Assembly (NCBI GenBank): GCA_038225555.1
Contig: JBBRRB010000026.1
Coordinates: forward strand, 1 to 64,000
Length of the DNA: 64,000 nucleotides
From: JANXQZ01 sp038225555
Lineage (GTDB): Bacteria > Acidobacteriota > Terriglobia > Bryobacterales > Bryobacteraceae
Direction: 5' to 3'
The position numbers and the translations under genes are program-made. Positions 17,044-26,170 of this stretch are shown piece by piece. Numbering within the stretch: position 1 is the first letter of the stretch; every line of letters begins with the position of its first letter. The notes under the pieces were generated by a model. That model saw only the letters and a list, made by a program, of their open reading frames with translations, did no database searches and was not told the DNA's origin.

Positions 17044-18165
17044 CTAGGCCGGTAACAGATTCCATACCAATGACCGGCGCCGCGGTACTAAGAGTGTTTG
17101 GAACAATTTTCTGTAATCGCGCCACATCGCTTCAACAGTCAAAGATGCACAAGCAATTCGCTGAGCGGCGTGGCCCATGTCGCGAAGTCGGACAGGTTCC
17201 AAGATGGATAGCATGGCCGCGGCAAGCAACTCTGGATTGCCAGGTTCGCAGTACGCCGCAGTAAGTCCCTCCGGTGCGACCTCGGCGGTGCCTCCCACGC
17301 GGGTAGAGACAATGGGGAGTCCCGCAGCCATCGCTTCCAGCACAGACATAGGCAGGCCTTCGCTCAGTGACGACAGCACAAATACGTCCAGGCTTTGCAG
17401 AAACTCAGGAACGTTCGAGCTTGCGCCATGAAACGTGACGATAGTCTGGAGTCTTAGGGATGATACCAGTGCTTCGAGATCTCCCCGAACCGGGCCATCG
17501 CCGAGAATGTGCAGTTCCACACTCTCAAAACGCTCGCGAACCGAAGCAATTGCGCGTATCATCGTGAGCTGATCCTTCACCTCAGCCAGCCGCCCCACGG
17601 TCCCGAATTTGATAGCCGGCCATCGCTTGCCGGGGCTCGCCGTTTTGGCCGCGAATCGGTCAACCGGAATGCCATTTCGAACTGTATGAGTTTTGCGCAA
17701 TTGCCCGGCATTCTCAAAGTCAAGTTGCCGGCGTGTTTGCTCCGAGACGGTTACGATTGCATCCGTCCAAGGCAATACTGCGTTGAAGTTTCGGTGTAAG
17801 TGCGAGTCTTGCTTGTTCTTGCTGCCATGGAGAGTGTTGGCAATGACGGGTACGCCCGCGAGTCGTCCGGCTATCGTTCCGTACGGGTGAACGAGCTCGT
17901 TATGCGTATGAACGACATCCGGCCTGTCCGCTCGAAGTTGTCTAACCATCCCTAGGAGAATACGCCATGAGAAACCAGGCGGCTTATTGAGTGTTCTTAC
18001 GGAGACACCGCAGGATTCCGCGTAGTCCTTGAGAGCAGGCTCATGCCGATGCACACAGTAAATGGAGGCTAAGTCGCCCGTCGTGTTTTGGGTGATAGCA
18101 AGGTCCACGACCATGCGCTCAAGACCGCCTACTTCAAGTGACCGGACAACGTGGACGATTCTCAT
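17044..18165 (-). CDS. GT4 family glycosyltransferase, first gene of the operon
   Basis: The 373-residue product begins MRIVHVVRSLEVGGLERMVV, a classical GT4 start. The C-terminal domain has FGTVGRLAEVKDQLTMIRAI, HILGDGP and the donor-site SSLSEGLPMSVLEAMAAG followed by IVSTRVGGTAE. It resembles glycosyltransferases of exopolysaccharide clusters found beside PEP-CTERM/exosortase genes, and a PEP-CTERM protein is encoded divergently 147 bp away. The operon promoter should lie in 18166-18312, but I cannot identify its boxes. Confidence 0.9.
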   Translation of the reverse strand: MRIVHVVRSLEVGGLERMVVDLAITQNTTGDLASIYCVHRHEPALKDYAESCGVSVRTLNKPPGFSWRILLGMVRQLRADRPDVVHTHNELVHPYGTIAGRLAGVPVIANTLHGSKNKQDSHLHRNFNAVLPWTDAIVTVSEQTRRQLDFENAGQLRKTHTVRNGIPVDRFAAKTASPGKRWPAIKFGTVGRLAEVKDQLTMIRAIASVRERFESVELHILGDGPVRGDLEALVSSLRLQTIVTFHGASSNVPEFLQSLDVFVLSSLSEGLPMSVLEAMAAGLPIVSTRVGGTAEVAPEGLTAAYCEPGNPELLAAAMLSILEPVRLRDMGHAAQRIACASLTVEAMWRDYRKLFQTLLVPRRRSLVWNLLPA

Positions 18166-18312
18166 CTGCGTTACTCATATTGACCCGCGAACCAGTGCGA
18201 TGAAATGGGCCGACTGTACTTTCTAGTACTGGAACTAAGAGTTATTGCGTCCCCAGTGAGCTGACATTACAGTGGAGAAGCAAGTAAACGGATCGAAGGA
18301 ATTCTATTATAA

Positions 18313-19122
18313 ATGCTCAGTCAATCAATACCGCGGCTCCTTGGGGCTGCTTTCATCACCTTTACGGGGTTGGCGTGCGCCGACTCCGTCGTGTTCCAGA
18401 TCGGGGCGGATCCCTCTGGCACGGATTCCACGTTTTGCCCCGGTGCGGGTGGCTGTCAGGTAGGCAGCGGTGGGATCAATGTTTCAACGAACGGCACTAC
18501 CGGCAACACCTATAGCCTTTATGCGCCTACCGTCGGCATAAACGCGTACTCCGTACACCGCGATCCGTTCAGTGGCAGCGCGAGCATTAACAATGCGATT
18601 TGCGATCGTTGCCTGTTGAGCTTTACTTCCGGCGGATACGTCCCGGCGGCGAGCGACCCGGCTGCGGGAACGTTTACGTTCGGGCCGGGCTCCGGTTCGT
18701 TTTCACTGAGCGGATATGTCGTCCCGCCAGTCTCGGCTAATCATCCCAATAGCCCTCCGGTAATAGCAAGTGGGTCCCCGCAGATCAACACCTTCGCGGT
18801 GAGTGTTCCGGGTGGCGCCCAGCCAGGAAAGACAGGATCGTTCAGTGGTTCCGCAAGCTGGTTAGTTACTTCTTTGGATCCGTCTCTGTTTGCCGCCTTT
18901 GGTGTCACCGCGCCGACCGCTGCTCATCCGTATCAGGCCCTGCTCTCTCTGTCATTCAAGGTTCTGTCCGTCGGCGATCAGTATCATCCTGGTTTTACTA
19001 CAGACACGGTTCAAACGAGCGGAACCTTGACGCTGACGCCCGCACCAGAGCCGTATACTATTGTGTTGACCGGGATTGGCCTGGCTGGCCTTGGTGTTTT
19101 CCGCCGCCGCCTAGTGGCTTAG
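18313..19122 (+). CDS. PEP-CTERM anchored secreted protein
   Basis: The 269-residue product has a signal peptide (cleavage near ACA) and a Gly/Ser/Thr-rich body with no recognised domain. It ends in the sorting signal PAPEPYTIVLTGIGLAGLGV plus FRRRLVA: a PEP motif, a membrane helix and an Arg-rich tail. In PEP-CTERM systems an exosortase cuts this tail and the protein is exported together with exopolysaccharide. No exosortase gene lies in the window. The divergent arrangement with the glycosyltransferase operon fits that link. A hairpin follows the stop. Confidence 0.87.
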   Translation: MLSQSIPRLLGAAFITFTGLACADSVVFQIGADPSGTDSTFCPGAGGCQVGSGGINVSTNGTTGNTYSLYAPTVGINAYSVHRDPFSGSASINNAICDRCLLSFTSGGYVPAASDPAAGTFTFGPGSGSFSLSGYVVPPVSANHPNSPPVIASGSPQINTFAVSVPGGAQPGKTGSFSGSASWLVTSLDPSLFAAFGVTAPTAAHPYQALLSLSFKVLSVGDQYHPGFTTDTVQTSGTLTLTPAPEPYTIVLTGIGLAGLGVFRRRLVA

Positions 19123-19149
19123 TTACTCTTGGAACTAAACTGCGCCTTG

Positions 19150-19177
19150 TAAGGAAGCGTGACCACGCGCTTCCTTA
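19150..19177 (+). terminator. Hairpin after the PEP-CTERM gene
   Basis: TAAGGAAGCG and CGCTTCCTTA form a perfect 10-bp stem around an 8-base loop, 27 bp after the stop codon. There is no clear T-run behind it, so it is a weak or factor-assisted terminator, or a bidirectional barrier before the IS end at 19201. Confidence 0.55.
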
Positions 19178-19200
19178 TCGTGCTGGTGATCTTGGAAGCA

Positions 19201-19283
19201 CGGAACTTGTCAAGACTTTTGAGACACCGGTCGCTAAAATTTATTGAGTATCGGTAACTGAATCTGTCGGCCGGATTCAGACT
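19201..19283 (+). repeat. Solo copy of the IS3-like element's end
   Basis: This 83-bp stretch, starting CGGAACTTGTCAAGACTTTT, matches 8776-8862 in the same direction with only a few mismatches and small gaps. No transposase sequence follows. It is either the scar of a second copy of the element or a cut-off end left after recombination. Confidence 0.85.
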
Positions 19284-19324
19284 GAGGAATTCATCGTCGC
19301 TGACGTCGCCAGAACAAGTCGGCA

Positions 19325-20040
19325 ATGCAGGGCTCGGCGCACCACGGTCTACTGGCAGTAGCATCTTCGGCACACCGCCCAAAAAGCGATCACAATGAAA
19401 CTAGCGCGCTGGGAACTGCGCCCGGCTCAGCCATTCCGACCGGAAGCCAAGGCGACAACGGCGGTAATGTAAGCAACTATTACGACATCCCATCCGACTC
19501 GGGTAACGCTTATTTTACGCGCCGGCACCGGTTCGTGAGCACCTTCGTTTACGATCTTCCTATTGGTCGTAATAAGCGGTATTTCGGTGACGCTAGGCGC
19601 GCGGCGAATCTGGTGTTGGGGGGATGGCGCGTTACTGGTGTGACTGTCGTGCAGTCGGGACCGTGGCTGACTCCGTTCTTCCCGAGCGGCCTGGCCGACC
19701 CTTCCGGCGCCTTCCCGTCTTCCCGTTCAGTGAAGCGGCAACGTCCGGATTGCAATAGCGGCACGTCCGGTTATCTGTCAAACCCGACCACAGCCAAGTA
19801 TTTCGAGGCGAGCGCGTTCTCAATTCCCGGCTCCAACATCGGGCGGTACGGAAACTGCGGTGTCGGAATTTTGGAGGGGCCCGGCACCGTGACCTTTTCG
19901 ATGTCCGCGGGAAAGACGTTCGCCCTCACGGAGCGCATCGGTTTACGCTTTGAAGCGCAATTCGCCATCTGTTCAACGTGCTGAACCGGGACGCGCCCAA
20001 TACAAACGTAGCAAGCAGTTCGTTCGGCAAGGTCACCCAG
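19325..20040 (+). pseudogene. TonB-dependent receptor, C-terminal fragment
   Basis: The plus strand encodes the end of a large receptor: TRRHRFVSTFVYDLPIGRNK, NLVLGGWRVTGVTVVQSGPW, GRYGNCGVGILEGPGTVTFS, GKTFALTERIGLRFEAQF. After a frameshift near 19970 it goes on as RHLFNVLNRDAPNTNVASS and SFGKVTQ. Such receptors form outer-membrane barrels for uptake of large nutrients. The first two thirds are missing; the left edge lies next to the solo IS end, which suggests that the IS event removed them. Confidence 0.85.
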
Positions 20041-20044
20041 AGTT

Positions 20045-21658
20045 GCAGAATCTGATCCCGTTTCTGCGCACGTTGCGCCGTTTGGAGAGGCGCTTGCGCC
20101 GGTTCGAGGCAAAGTTGAAATCACTGGTCGGGAGACTCTGGAAGGCCTCATCGTCAACCAGACTCTCGAGGATATGCAGCTTCGAACTGACGACGGCCGC
20201 ATCCATCTGCTGCGCAAGTCAGGCGATCGCTACCGCCAAGTTACGTCTGATGCCGAGTGGCCTTCTTATAACGGGCAGCCGGGCGGCATAGCTTCTCCGC
20301 CCTTACTCAGATCAACCGGAACACCGTTGGGCGCTTGGCTCCGAAGTGGATTTTCCCGCTCCCCAACGTTTCTCAACTCGAAGTGACGCCCGTGGTGGTG
20401 GATGGCATCATGTACGTCACCAGCGCCAATGAATGCTATGCGCTGGATGCCGGCAGCGGACGCCAGATCTGGCACTACGAGCGGCCGCGCACTCCCGGCC
20501 TGGTGGGCAATGCGGCCAGCGGAATCAATCGAGGCGTAGCCGTGGCAGGGGAACGAGTCTTCATGGTCACCGATCACGCGCACTTGATCGCGATGAATCG
20601 CTCCACCGGCGAGTTGGTTTGGGAAACCGAAATGGCCGCTTGGAAGCAAAACTACAATGCGACCTCGGCCCCGCTTGTGGTCGGGAGCTTTGTCATTTCT
20701 GGCACCGCTGGCGGCGAACAGGGTGCTCGCGGATTTCTCGCCGCCTATGACCAGGCCACGGGCAAGTAGATGTGGCGGACGTGGATGGTACCAAAGGCGG
20801 GTGAGCCCGGGTCTGAGACGTGGCTGGGCAAAGGCATCGAGCACCCGTCTGCAGTCACATGGTTTGCCGGCACTTACGATGCTGAGTCTGACACGCTCTA
20901 CTGGCCCACGGGCAATCCCGGCGCCGACTATTTCGGAGACGATCGCAAGGGGGATAACCTCTACTCCGATTGCATTCTCGCGCTCGATGCCAAAACAGGC
21001 ACGGTGAAGTGGTATTACCAGTTCACGCCGCATGACCTTTGGGATTGGGACGCAACGGAGACGCCCGTGCTTGTGGACGCCGCTTGGCAAGGGCAGCAGC
21101 GTAAACTCTTGCTGCATGCCAATCGGAACGGCTTCTTCTACGTTCTGGATCGAACCAGCGGAAAATTGCTGCTCGCGAAGCAGTTCATCAAAACTCTGAC
21201 TTGGGCGAGCGGGATCGGTCCAGATGGTCGCCCCGTGAAAAACCCGGATCAGGAGCCTGCCGAGAAAGGCACGAAAGTGTGCCCGTCCCAGGTCAGTGGA
21301 GTGGGAGGCGGGACGGGCGCATCCGGGCGGCTCGCAACGCAATGTTCCAGGAGCAAGGCCGCAAAAGATCTTGCGCGCCATCGACATCCATACCGGCAGG
21401 ATCGCCTGGGAACTAACTCAAAATGGATCCGGGGCGTCTTGGGGCGGGAAGTTATCGACCGTTACCGGATTGGTCTTTTTCGGAGAGGATAGCGGCGCTC
21501 TCATGGCTGCGGATGCTGTTAGCGGAGAGCCGCTGTGGAGCTTTCAGACGAACCAGTTATGGAAGGCGTCTCCGATGACTTATTCTTTCGATGGCAAGCA
21601 ACTGATCGCAGTCGCATCGGGTCCAAACATCATCGCCTTTGGCCTGCCGAGTAAGTAA
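20045..21658 (+). pseudogene. PQQ-dependent dehydrogenase pseudogene with cytochrome-like head
   Basis: The head holds the end of a cytochrome-like module (PELQNLIPFLRTLRRLE) and a linker GKVEITGRETLEGLIVNQTL. Next come PQQ-propeller blades: GRLAPKWIFPLPNVSQLEVT, MYVTSANECYALDAGSGRQI, TGNPGADYFGDDRKGDNLY, FTPHDLWDWDATETPVLVD and HANRNGFFYVLDRTSGKLL. The end has GLVFFGEDSGALMAADAVSG and WKASPMTYSFDGKQLIAVAS. Damage is clear: frameshifts near 20320 and 21300, a TAG at 20767-20769, and loss of the segment after KVCPSQ. The intact enzyme would oxidise alcohols or sugars in the periplasm and pass electrons to the cytochrome. Confidence 0.9.
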
Positions 21659-21659
21659 A

Positions 21660-23342
21660 TTATTTATCCTTGCGAACGATCTCGTCGAACACCTGCTTGG
21701 AATCCAGGCCGTACCAGACCACCTCAAACTGGCTCGCTGAATTCGGAACTCGGATGAATTCGATAAACCCGGTGCTCCCGTCGCCGCTTTTCCAGGGGAA
21801 TCGTGCGGAGCCGGTTCCTGCTTGGCTTGAACCCGCTTGGCCCGTAAACGAAAAGCTCATTTTCTCCCTCTTCTGGCCCGCCCGGTAGCGGGCATCCAGC
21901 GTACCCTGCAGGGAGCCATTCCCTTCCAGCACATTGATCAGCAGCGATTCGGGAACCGCTGGCGATCGGGAAGCGGAACCCCGGTGCAGCGTCCAACGAC
22001 CGGCAAGCTGCAAGCGCGGCTTAACGGATGGCGGCGGTATCGGCACGACAGGTTGAGATGCCGACGGGATCGGGAATTGAGGAGTGGGTTGAATGCTGGG
22101 TTGCGATATGGGTGGCGTAATCGGTTGAGGAATCACTTGGGGATTCGCCGCAGCAGGCGATTGAGTTTTCACCTGCGCCACTGCTTGCGGCGCCTTTTCG
22201 GCAATAATGGCCTGGGGTGGAGCCGGGCCCACCTTCACTGCTTCCTTCTCGCGCAGCTTGGCCAATTCTTTCTGCTGCGCCCGACGCTCCTCGCGCTCCA
22301 TCTTCCTTCGTGCCCATGCCTCCCTTCTAGTCTCACGTTGCGGAAGCTCGAATGTCTCCTTGACTGGAGCCTTTACCGCGCGCTCCGGATCCGGTTCCGC
22401 CGTCAGGGGGACCACTTCCACCGGAGGCGGTGCCACCGCAACGCTGTTGGGCGCGACATAGGTCGTCGAACCTTCCAGCACGGACCCATTCGCTTTTTCA
22501 ACACGCATGCGGAAGCCGGTAACGTCGGATTTATAGGCGTAGGTGAACTTGCCAGCCATCAGCGTCGTATTATCGAGCACCACCTGCGCGCGAATTCCGC
22601 CATCTTGAACATCCAGCCGACCTTGGGTTGAGTCGCCCAGCGCTGTCGGATCCCAAGTGACCTCGATGTTGCCGTTGCGGTGGACGGCCTCCACCCTGAG
22701 CAGACCAGACGCCGCCGTTTGAATCGCCGGAGCGGGAAAATGCAGCCGGAGGTAAAGCACTCCGCCGAGAGACAGGGCCGCCATAGCTGTCAAAGCGGCC
22801 CAGACTCCCCATCCCCGCCGTCGCTTGAGCGCCGCTGGCTCCTTGCGCACTTCGACCACGCGGCTTGCATGCCGTTGCGGAACCAGTTCGGGGCGTCCTC
22901 CTCCGCCATCTGGCGTCGAAGTCGGAATCAGCGACGCCGCCTTCTCCTTAAGGAAGAACTTTGCCCCCATGGAACCATCCGGATTTGGCCGCAGCATTAA
23001 TGCGACTTGCCACGCTTCGGGAAAGAAGCGGTCGTGCAAGGAGAGATCCTCCGGGGACATGGCAAGCTCGTTTCGTTTATGCGCGGTGTACCAGCCAACC
23101 ACTCGTTGGCCGCTCACCCGTGCGCGAGTGTCGAGATAACGAATGCGTTCCCCGATAGTCTGCGGGTCGCAGGGAGCCGCTTCGAACGCGGCGATGCGCA
23201 AGCTATCGCCAGCGTAGGAACCTAATAACAGGCCGCCGAGATTGAAACCGTCCAACGCCTCTTCTTCGATGCGACCGAGGACATCGGCGTCATACTCGAT
23301 ATTGAGAACGCCCGACCGAGGCAACCGAGTGGAATTGGTCAT
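21660..23342 (-). CDS. Membrane-anchored protein with JAMM/MPN-like domain and proline-rich stalk
   Basis: In this 560-residue product residues 10-130 resemble the JAB/MPN fold: EEEALDGFNLGGLLLG near 26-41, GWYTAHKRNELAMSPED at 83-99 and WQVALMLRP at 111-119. The JAMM signature HxH-x7-SxxD appears as T86-x-H88-x7-S96-x2-D99, so one of the two zinc histidines is missing and activity is doubtful. A positively charged stretch and one membrane helix (about 179-199) follow, then a small beta domain, a highly charged coiled-coil (RREAWARRKMEREERRAQQ), a Pro/Gln-rich stalk and a C-terminal beta domain. It is divergent from tatA/B, 120 bp away. The function is unknown. Confidence 0.75.
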   Translation of the reverse strand: MTNSTRLPRSGVLNIEYDADVLGRIEEEALDGFNLGGLLLGSYAGDSLRIAAFEAAPCDPQTIGERIRYLDTRARVSGQRVVGWYTAHKRNELAMSPEDLSLHDRFFPEAWQVALMLRPNPDGSMGAKFFLKEKAASLIPTSTPDGGGGRPELVPQRHASRVVEVRKEPAALKRRRGWGVWAALTAMAALSLGGVLYLRLHFPAPAIQTAASGLLRVEAVHRNGNIEVTWDPTALGDSTQGRLDVQDGGIRAQVVLDNTTLMAGKFTYAYKSDVTGFRMRVEKANGSVLEGSTTYVAPNSVAVAPPPVEVVPLTAEPDPERAVKAPVKETFELPQRETRREAWARRKMEREERRAQQKELAKLREKEAVKVGPAPPQAIIAEKAPQAVAQVKTQSPAAANPQVIPQPITPPISQPSIQPTPQFPIPSASQPVVPIPPPSVKPRLQLAGRWTLHRGSASRSPAVPESLLINVLEGNGSLQGTLDARYRAGQKREKMSFSFTGQAGSSQAGTGSARFPWKSGDGSTGFIEFIRVPNSASQFEVVWYGLDSKQVFDEIVRKDK

Positions 23343-23462
23343 CGAATCTAGCCAGTATAGTCCCTTCTACTAGTAAAGGGTAGCGCGCCCGATCACCTTC
23401 GGTCGGCTGCTCCGCGTTTCTTCGCGCCTCTGCTATCATGAAAATGTCTGGAGGTCTACTAA

Positions 23463-23939
23463 ATGGGTCCCGTGGGTGTGCAGGAGATGATTGTCATTTT
23501 CCTTGTGGCCCTTGTCCTCTTCGGTCCAAAGAAACTGCCGGAGCTGGGCAAGACGCTCGGAAAAGCGATAACGGAGTTTCGCCGCGCGCAGAGCGAACTC
23601 AAAGCTACTTTCGATACACACATGCGAGAACTGGAACGGGAAAGCGAGTCGATCAAAGAAGTAACTCGCAGCTATACGAGCGAGATTCAAACCACTTACG
23701 AGCAGTACGACTCCCCTTATTACGATTCGGGCGCCTATGGCTCCGAGCCTTACCAATCCACTGAAGCAAGTCCTACCACTGTAAGCGCATCCGCAACCCA
23801 GGGCGCTGAAATAGCCGTCTCGCACGAGACTCCGGGCAATGGAACGGTCCCCAGGACCCCTGCCGCGCATACGGAAGCACTTCCCGAACCGCCGGTCAGC
23901 ACCCATCCAACGCCGGAGCCGCACTCCGTCAACGGCTAG
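23463..23939 (+). CDS. Sec-independent protein translocase TatA/TatB
   Basis: The 158-residue protein has the short N-terminal membrane helix (EMIVIFLVALVLF), the hinge FGPKKLPELG and an amphipathic helix GKAITEFRRAQSELKATF, followed by a long Ser/Thr/Pro-rich tail. The Glu in the helix start and the length are closer to TatB-type proteins, but acidobacteria often have one TatA/B form. Together with TatC it exports folded proteins carrying twin-arginine signals; several such proteins are encoded in this window (675, 4813, 47652). GGAGG lies just before the ATG, and tatC follows after 27 bp. Confidence 0.88.
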   Translation: MGPVGVQEMIVIFLVALVLFGPKKLPELGKTLGKAITEFRRAQSELKATFDTHMRELERESESIKEVTRSYTSEIQTTYEQYDSPYYDSGAYGSEPYQSTEASPTTVSASATQGAEIAVSHETPGNGTVPRTPAAHTEALPEPPVSTHPTPEPHSVNG

Positions 23940-23966
23940 TTGTAAAAACGAAGCCAAACCGAAAAC

Positions 23967-25043
23967 ATGGACGAACAGAAGCTGGGAGTCCCGCCTCCTG
24001 AAGGTGGGATTCCGTCCGAGACCCGCACTCTGGAAACGGAAGTTAGCTACTCTCCGCGCACTGAGGTATCTGAGAAAGGCATAGCGGTTACTCCCAAGGG
24101 CGGAGCTATTCAGAAACCGCCGCCCCCGCCTAAGCCGCCGGCTGAAGAGGACGAAGACGGCGACAACGACGGCATGCTTCGCATGTCGTTTATGGAGCAC
24201 CTGGAAGAGCTGCGCACCCGCATCATCCGGGCTCTATACGGGTTGGCTGTGGCCTTTATCGTCAGCTTACTCGGCGCGGGCAAACTGTGGGACGTTATTC
24301 AGGAGCCCGCCACCTCGGCCCTGAAACATCTCAACGTAATTCCTCCCAAGCTGGTGATGACTCAGCCGATGGAGGGCTTTTCCATCATCTGGGTGAAGCT
24401 TCCTCTCCTCTGTTCTATCTTCATTGCGTCGCCCTGGATCCTCTATCAGCTCTGGGCATTCATCGCGCCTGGCCTTTACCAGAAAGAACGCCGCTGGGCC
24501 ATTCCCGGCATTCTCTCAACGGCTGGACTCTTCATCACGGGCGGCCTGTTCGCCTACTTCATTGCGTTTCGCTTTGGCCTGGAATTCCTGCTCGGCATCG
24601 GCATGACCAACTCGGTTCAGCCGATGGTCACGATTACGGAGTACTTCGATCTTTTCGTGGACGTGACGCTCGGGGTAGGGCTGGTCTTTGAAATGCCGGT
24701 GCTGATCATCTTTCTTACGCTGATCCGCCTGGCTTCGCCTCGCTTCTTGATTCGACATTCGCGCTACGCGATTTTGGCGATCGTGATCATCGCCGCTGTC
24801 GTCACGCCAACGCCGGACGTGTTCAACCTCATGTTGTTCGCGGTCCCCATGACGCTTTTGTATTTCTTAGGCGTTTTTGTCGGTTACCTGATTGTGTTGA
24901 GGAGGGAAGGGAAGCCGTTCCCGTGGAAGTTGGTGGTGTTGCCGCTCCTGGGATTGATCGCTGTTAGTTCCGGGACGGTGTACTTGCTGATAGCGCGCTA
25001 CGGCTTCAGGCTGATCCAGCACTGGCCATTTCTAACGAAGTAA
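23967..25043 (+). CDS. tatC: Sec-independent protein translocase TatC
   Basis: The 358-residue protein contains the TatC core from about residue 75: MSFMEHLEELRTRIIRALYG, including the Glu residues that read the twin-arginine signal, and six membrane segments with PWILYQLWAFIAPGLYQKER between the second and third. The N-terminal 74 residues are an unusual Pro-rich and acidic extension (KPPPPPKPPAEEDEDGDNDG) not found in classical TatC, which is about 250 residues. The C-terminus has one further hydrophobic segment. It forms an operon with the upstream tatA/B gene. Confidence 0.93.
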   Translation: MDEQKLGVPPPEGGIPSETRTLETEVSYSPRTEVSEKGIAVTPKGGAIQKPPPPPKPPAEEDEDGDNDGMLRMSFMEHLEELRTRIIRALYGLAVAFIVSLLGAGKLWDVIQEPATSALKHLNVIPPKLVMTQPMEGFSIIWVKLPLLCSIFIASPWILYQLWAFIAPGLYQKERRWAIPGILSTAGLFITGGLFAYFIAFRFGLEFLLGIGMTNSVQPMVTITEYFDLFVDVTLGVGLVFEMPVLIIFLTLIRLASPRFLIRHSRYAILAIVIIAAVVTPTPDVFNLMLFAVPMTLLYFLGVFVGYLIVLRREGKPFPWKLVVLPLLGLIAVSSGTVYLLIARYGFRLIQHWPFLTK

Positions 25044-25213
25044 GTTCCGAAACAGGGCTACTCGATCCTTCTCTGGCCAGTACCCGTCTGAATGAGCCCG
25101 GGAAGGTTGAGGGTCAAGATCTGGCGCTCAAACACCACAACCATGATCGAGCACTTTACTTAGATCGCGAAGCGAATATTAGCGCCGCTGTCCCTCGAAG
25201 CACGCAACCTTAC

Positions 25214-26167
25214 CTATCCGATGATCGCCTCAATCGTTCCCGGCGCACTCCCCTCCAACCGATTATTCACGAAAATATAGGAAGGTTCGCGCTCGTCCCG
25301 CGCATGCTGAATGAGATCGCGCAGCGCCTGGCGGGTACTAAGACTCGGGTCCTGTATCTCGCGATAGGGCGAGAACTTTGCAACTGCTTCCTCATACGGC
25401 CGTCCACGTCTTAACAACGCGCGAGCCACGGTAAAATCCGCCGTAAAGACTTCTGGCAACGAGATTTGTTCGCGCAGCGCAGGCATGCGCGTCCAAGCGT
25501 TGAACACGTGCGCCACGCCATGCTGCCGCAAGCATCCAAAATATTCCGGCACGAGAAACTCCTCATTCCGAATCTCCACAGCGTAACGAAACACAGGAGG
25601 CAAAGCGGCCAGGAAGGGATCCAGATCCGCGACAAACTCTATTGCATCCCGATAACAAGTCCTCGGAAATGTACCAAACTCGAAGATCAGCACGGCGATT
25701 TGGCTGCGATACGGATCCAGCAAGCTCAGGAAAGCGCCCTGCAGCAGCGCGGCGTTTAGGAACGATTCGTTATTCGCGCCGGCCCTTGGCCCGTAGCGCG
25801 GGTGAGCGGGAAACGCCCTCACCGTGATTTCTTCCGGAACCTTGAACGCATAGCGCAGAGACCCAGGCGCGGACGCAAAAAGCTTCCGCCAATATTGCTC
25901 CGACGGGAACTGGTAAAAAGTAAAGTCGCCGCAAACAATGGGAAATGTTTCGGCGTACTCGCTCAGGCACTCAGCTTCAAAACGCTTCTGAGAAAACTTG
26001 CCTCGGGAACTGTAGCGTTCGGCTTCATAGATCTGCCCGAGCCAGCCTGGATACTTCCAGGAACTGGTGCCGATCCAGATGCCATCCTGAACCAACTCCG
26101 TTAACTTCGACCGCAGACGCTCGCGAAATATCGCTCCTGGGTCCTCAAATAACGGAAGCGTGCCCAC
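25214..26167 (-). CDS. DUF72 family protein
   Basis: The 317-residue product starts at a GTG only 3 bp after the stop of the upstream gene, so it is coupled to it. It has the DUF72 (YecE-like) landmarks: WIGTSSWKYPGWLGQIY, the central FTFYQFPSEQYWRKLFA, FKVPEEITVRAFP, AVEIRNEEFL and YIFVNNRLEGSAPGTIEAI. The fold is a TIM barrel of unknown biochemical role. It is probably cotranscribed with gamma-glutamyltransferase. Confidence 0.88.
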   Translation of the reverse strand: MGTLPLFEDPGAIFRERLRSKLTELVQDGIWIGTSSWKYPGWLGQIYEAERYSSRGKFSQKRFEAECLSEYAETFPIVCGDFTFYQFPSEQYWRKLFASAPGSLRYAFKVPEEITVRAFPAHPRYGPRAGANNESFLNAALLQGAFLSLLDPYRSQIAVLIFEFGTFPRTCYRDAIEFVADLDPFLAALPPVFRYAVEIRNEEFLVPEYFGCLRQHGVAHVFNAWTRMPALREQISLPEVFTADFTVARALLRRGRPYEEAVAKFSPYREIQDPSLSTRQALRDLIQHARDEREPSYIFVNNRLEGSAPGTIEAIIG

Positions 26168-26170
26168 ACG

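Noticed and set aside
20266..21387. Long minus-strand frame of 373 codons
   Set aside because: It is a shadow of the PQQ dehydrogenase pseudogene, whose blades read clearly on the plus strand; high GC leaves antisense frames open.
23436..24200. Minus-strand frame across tatA/B and tatC
   Set aside because: It is antisense to two well-supported tat genes.
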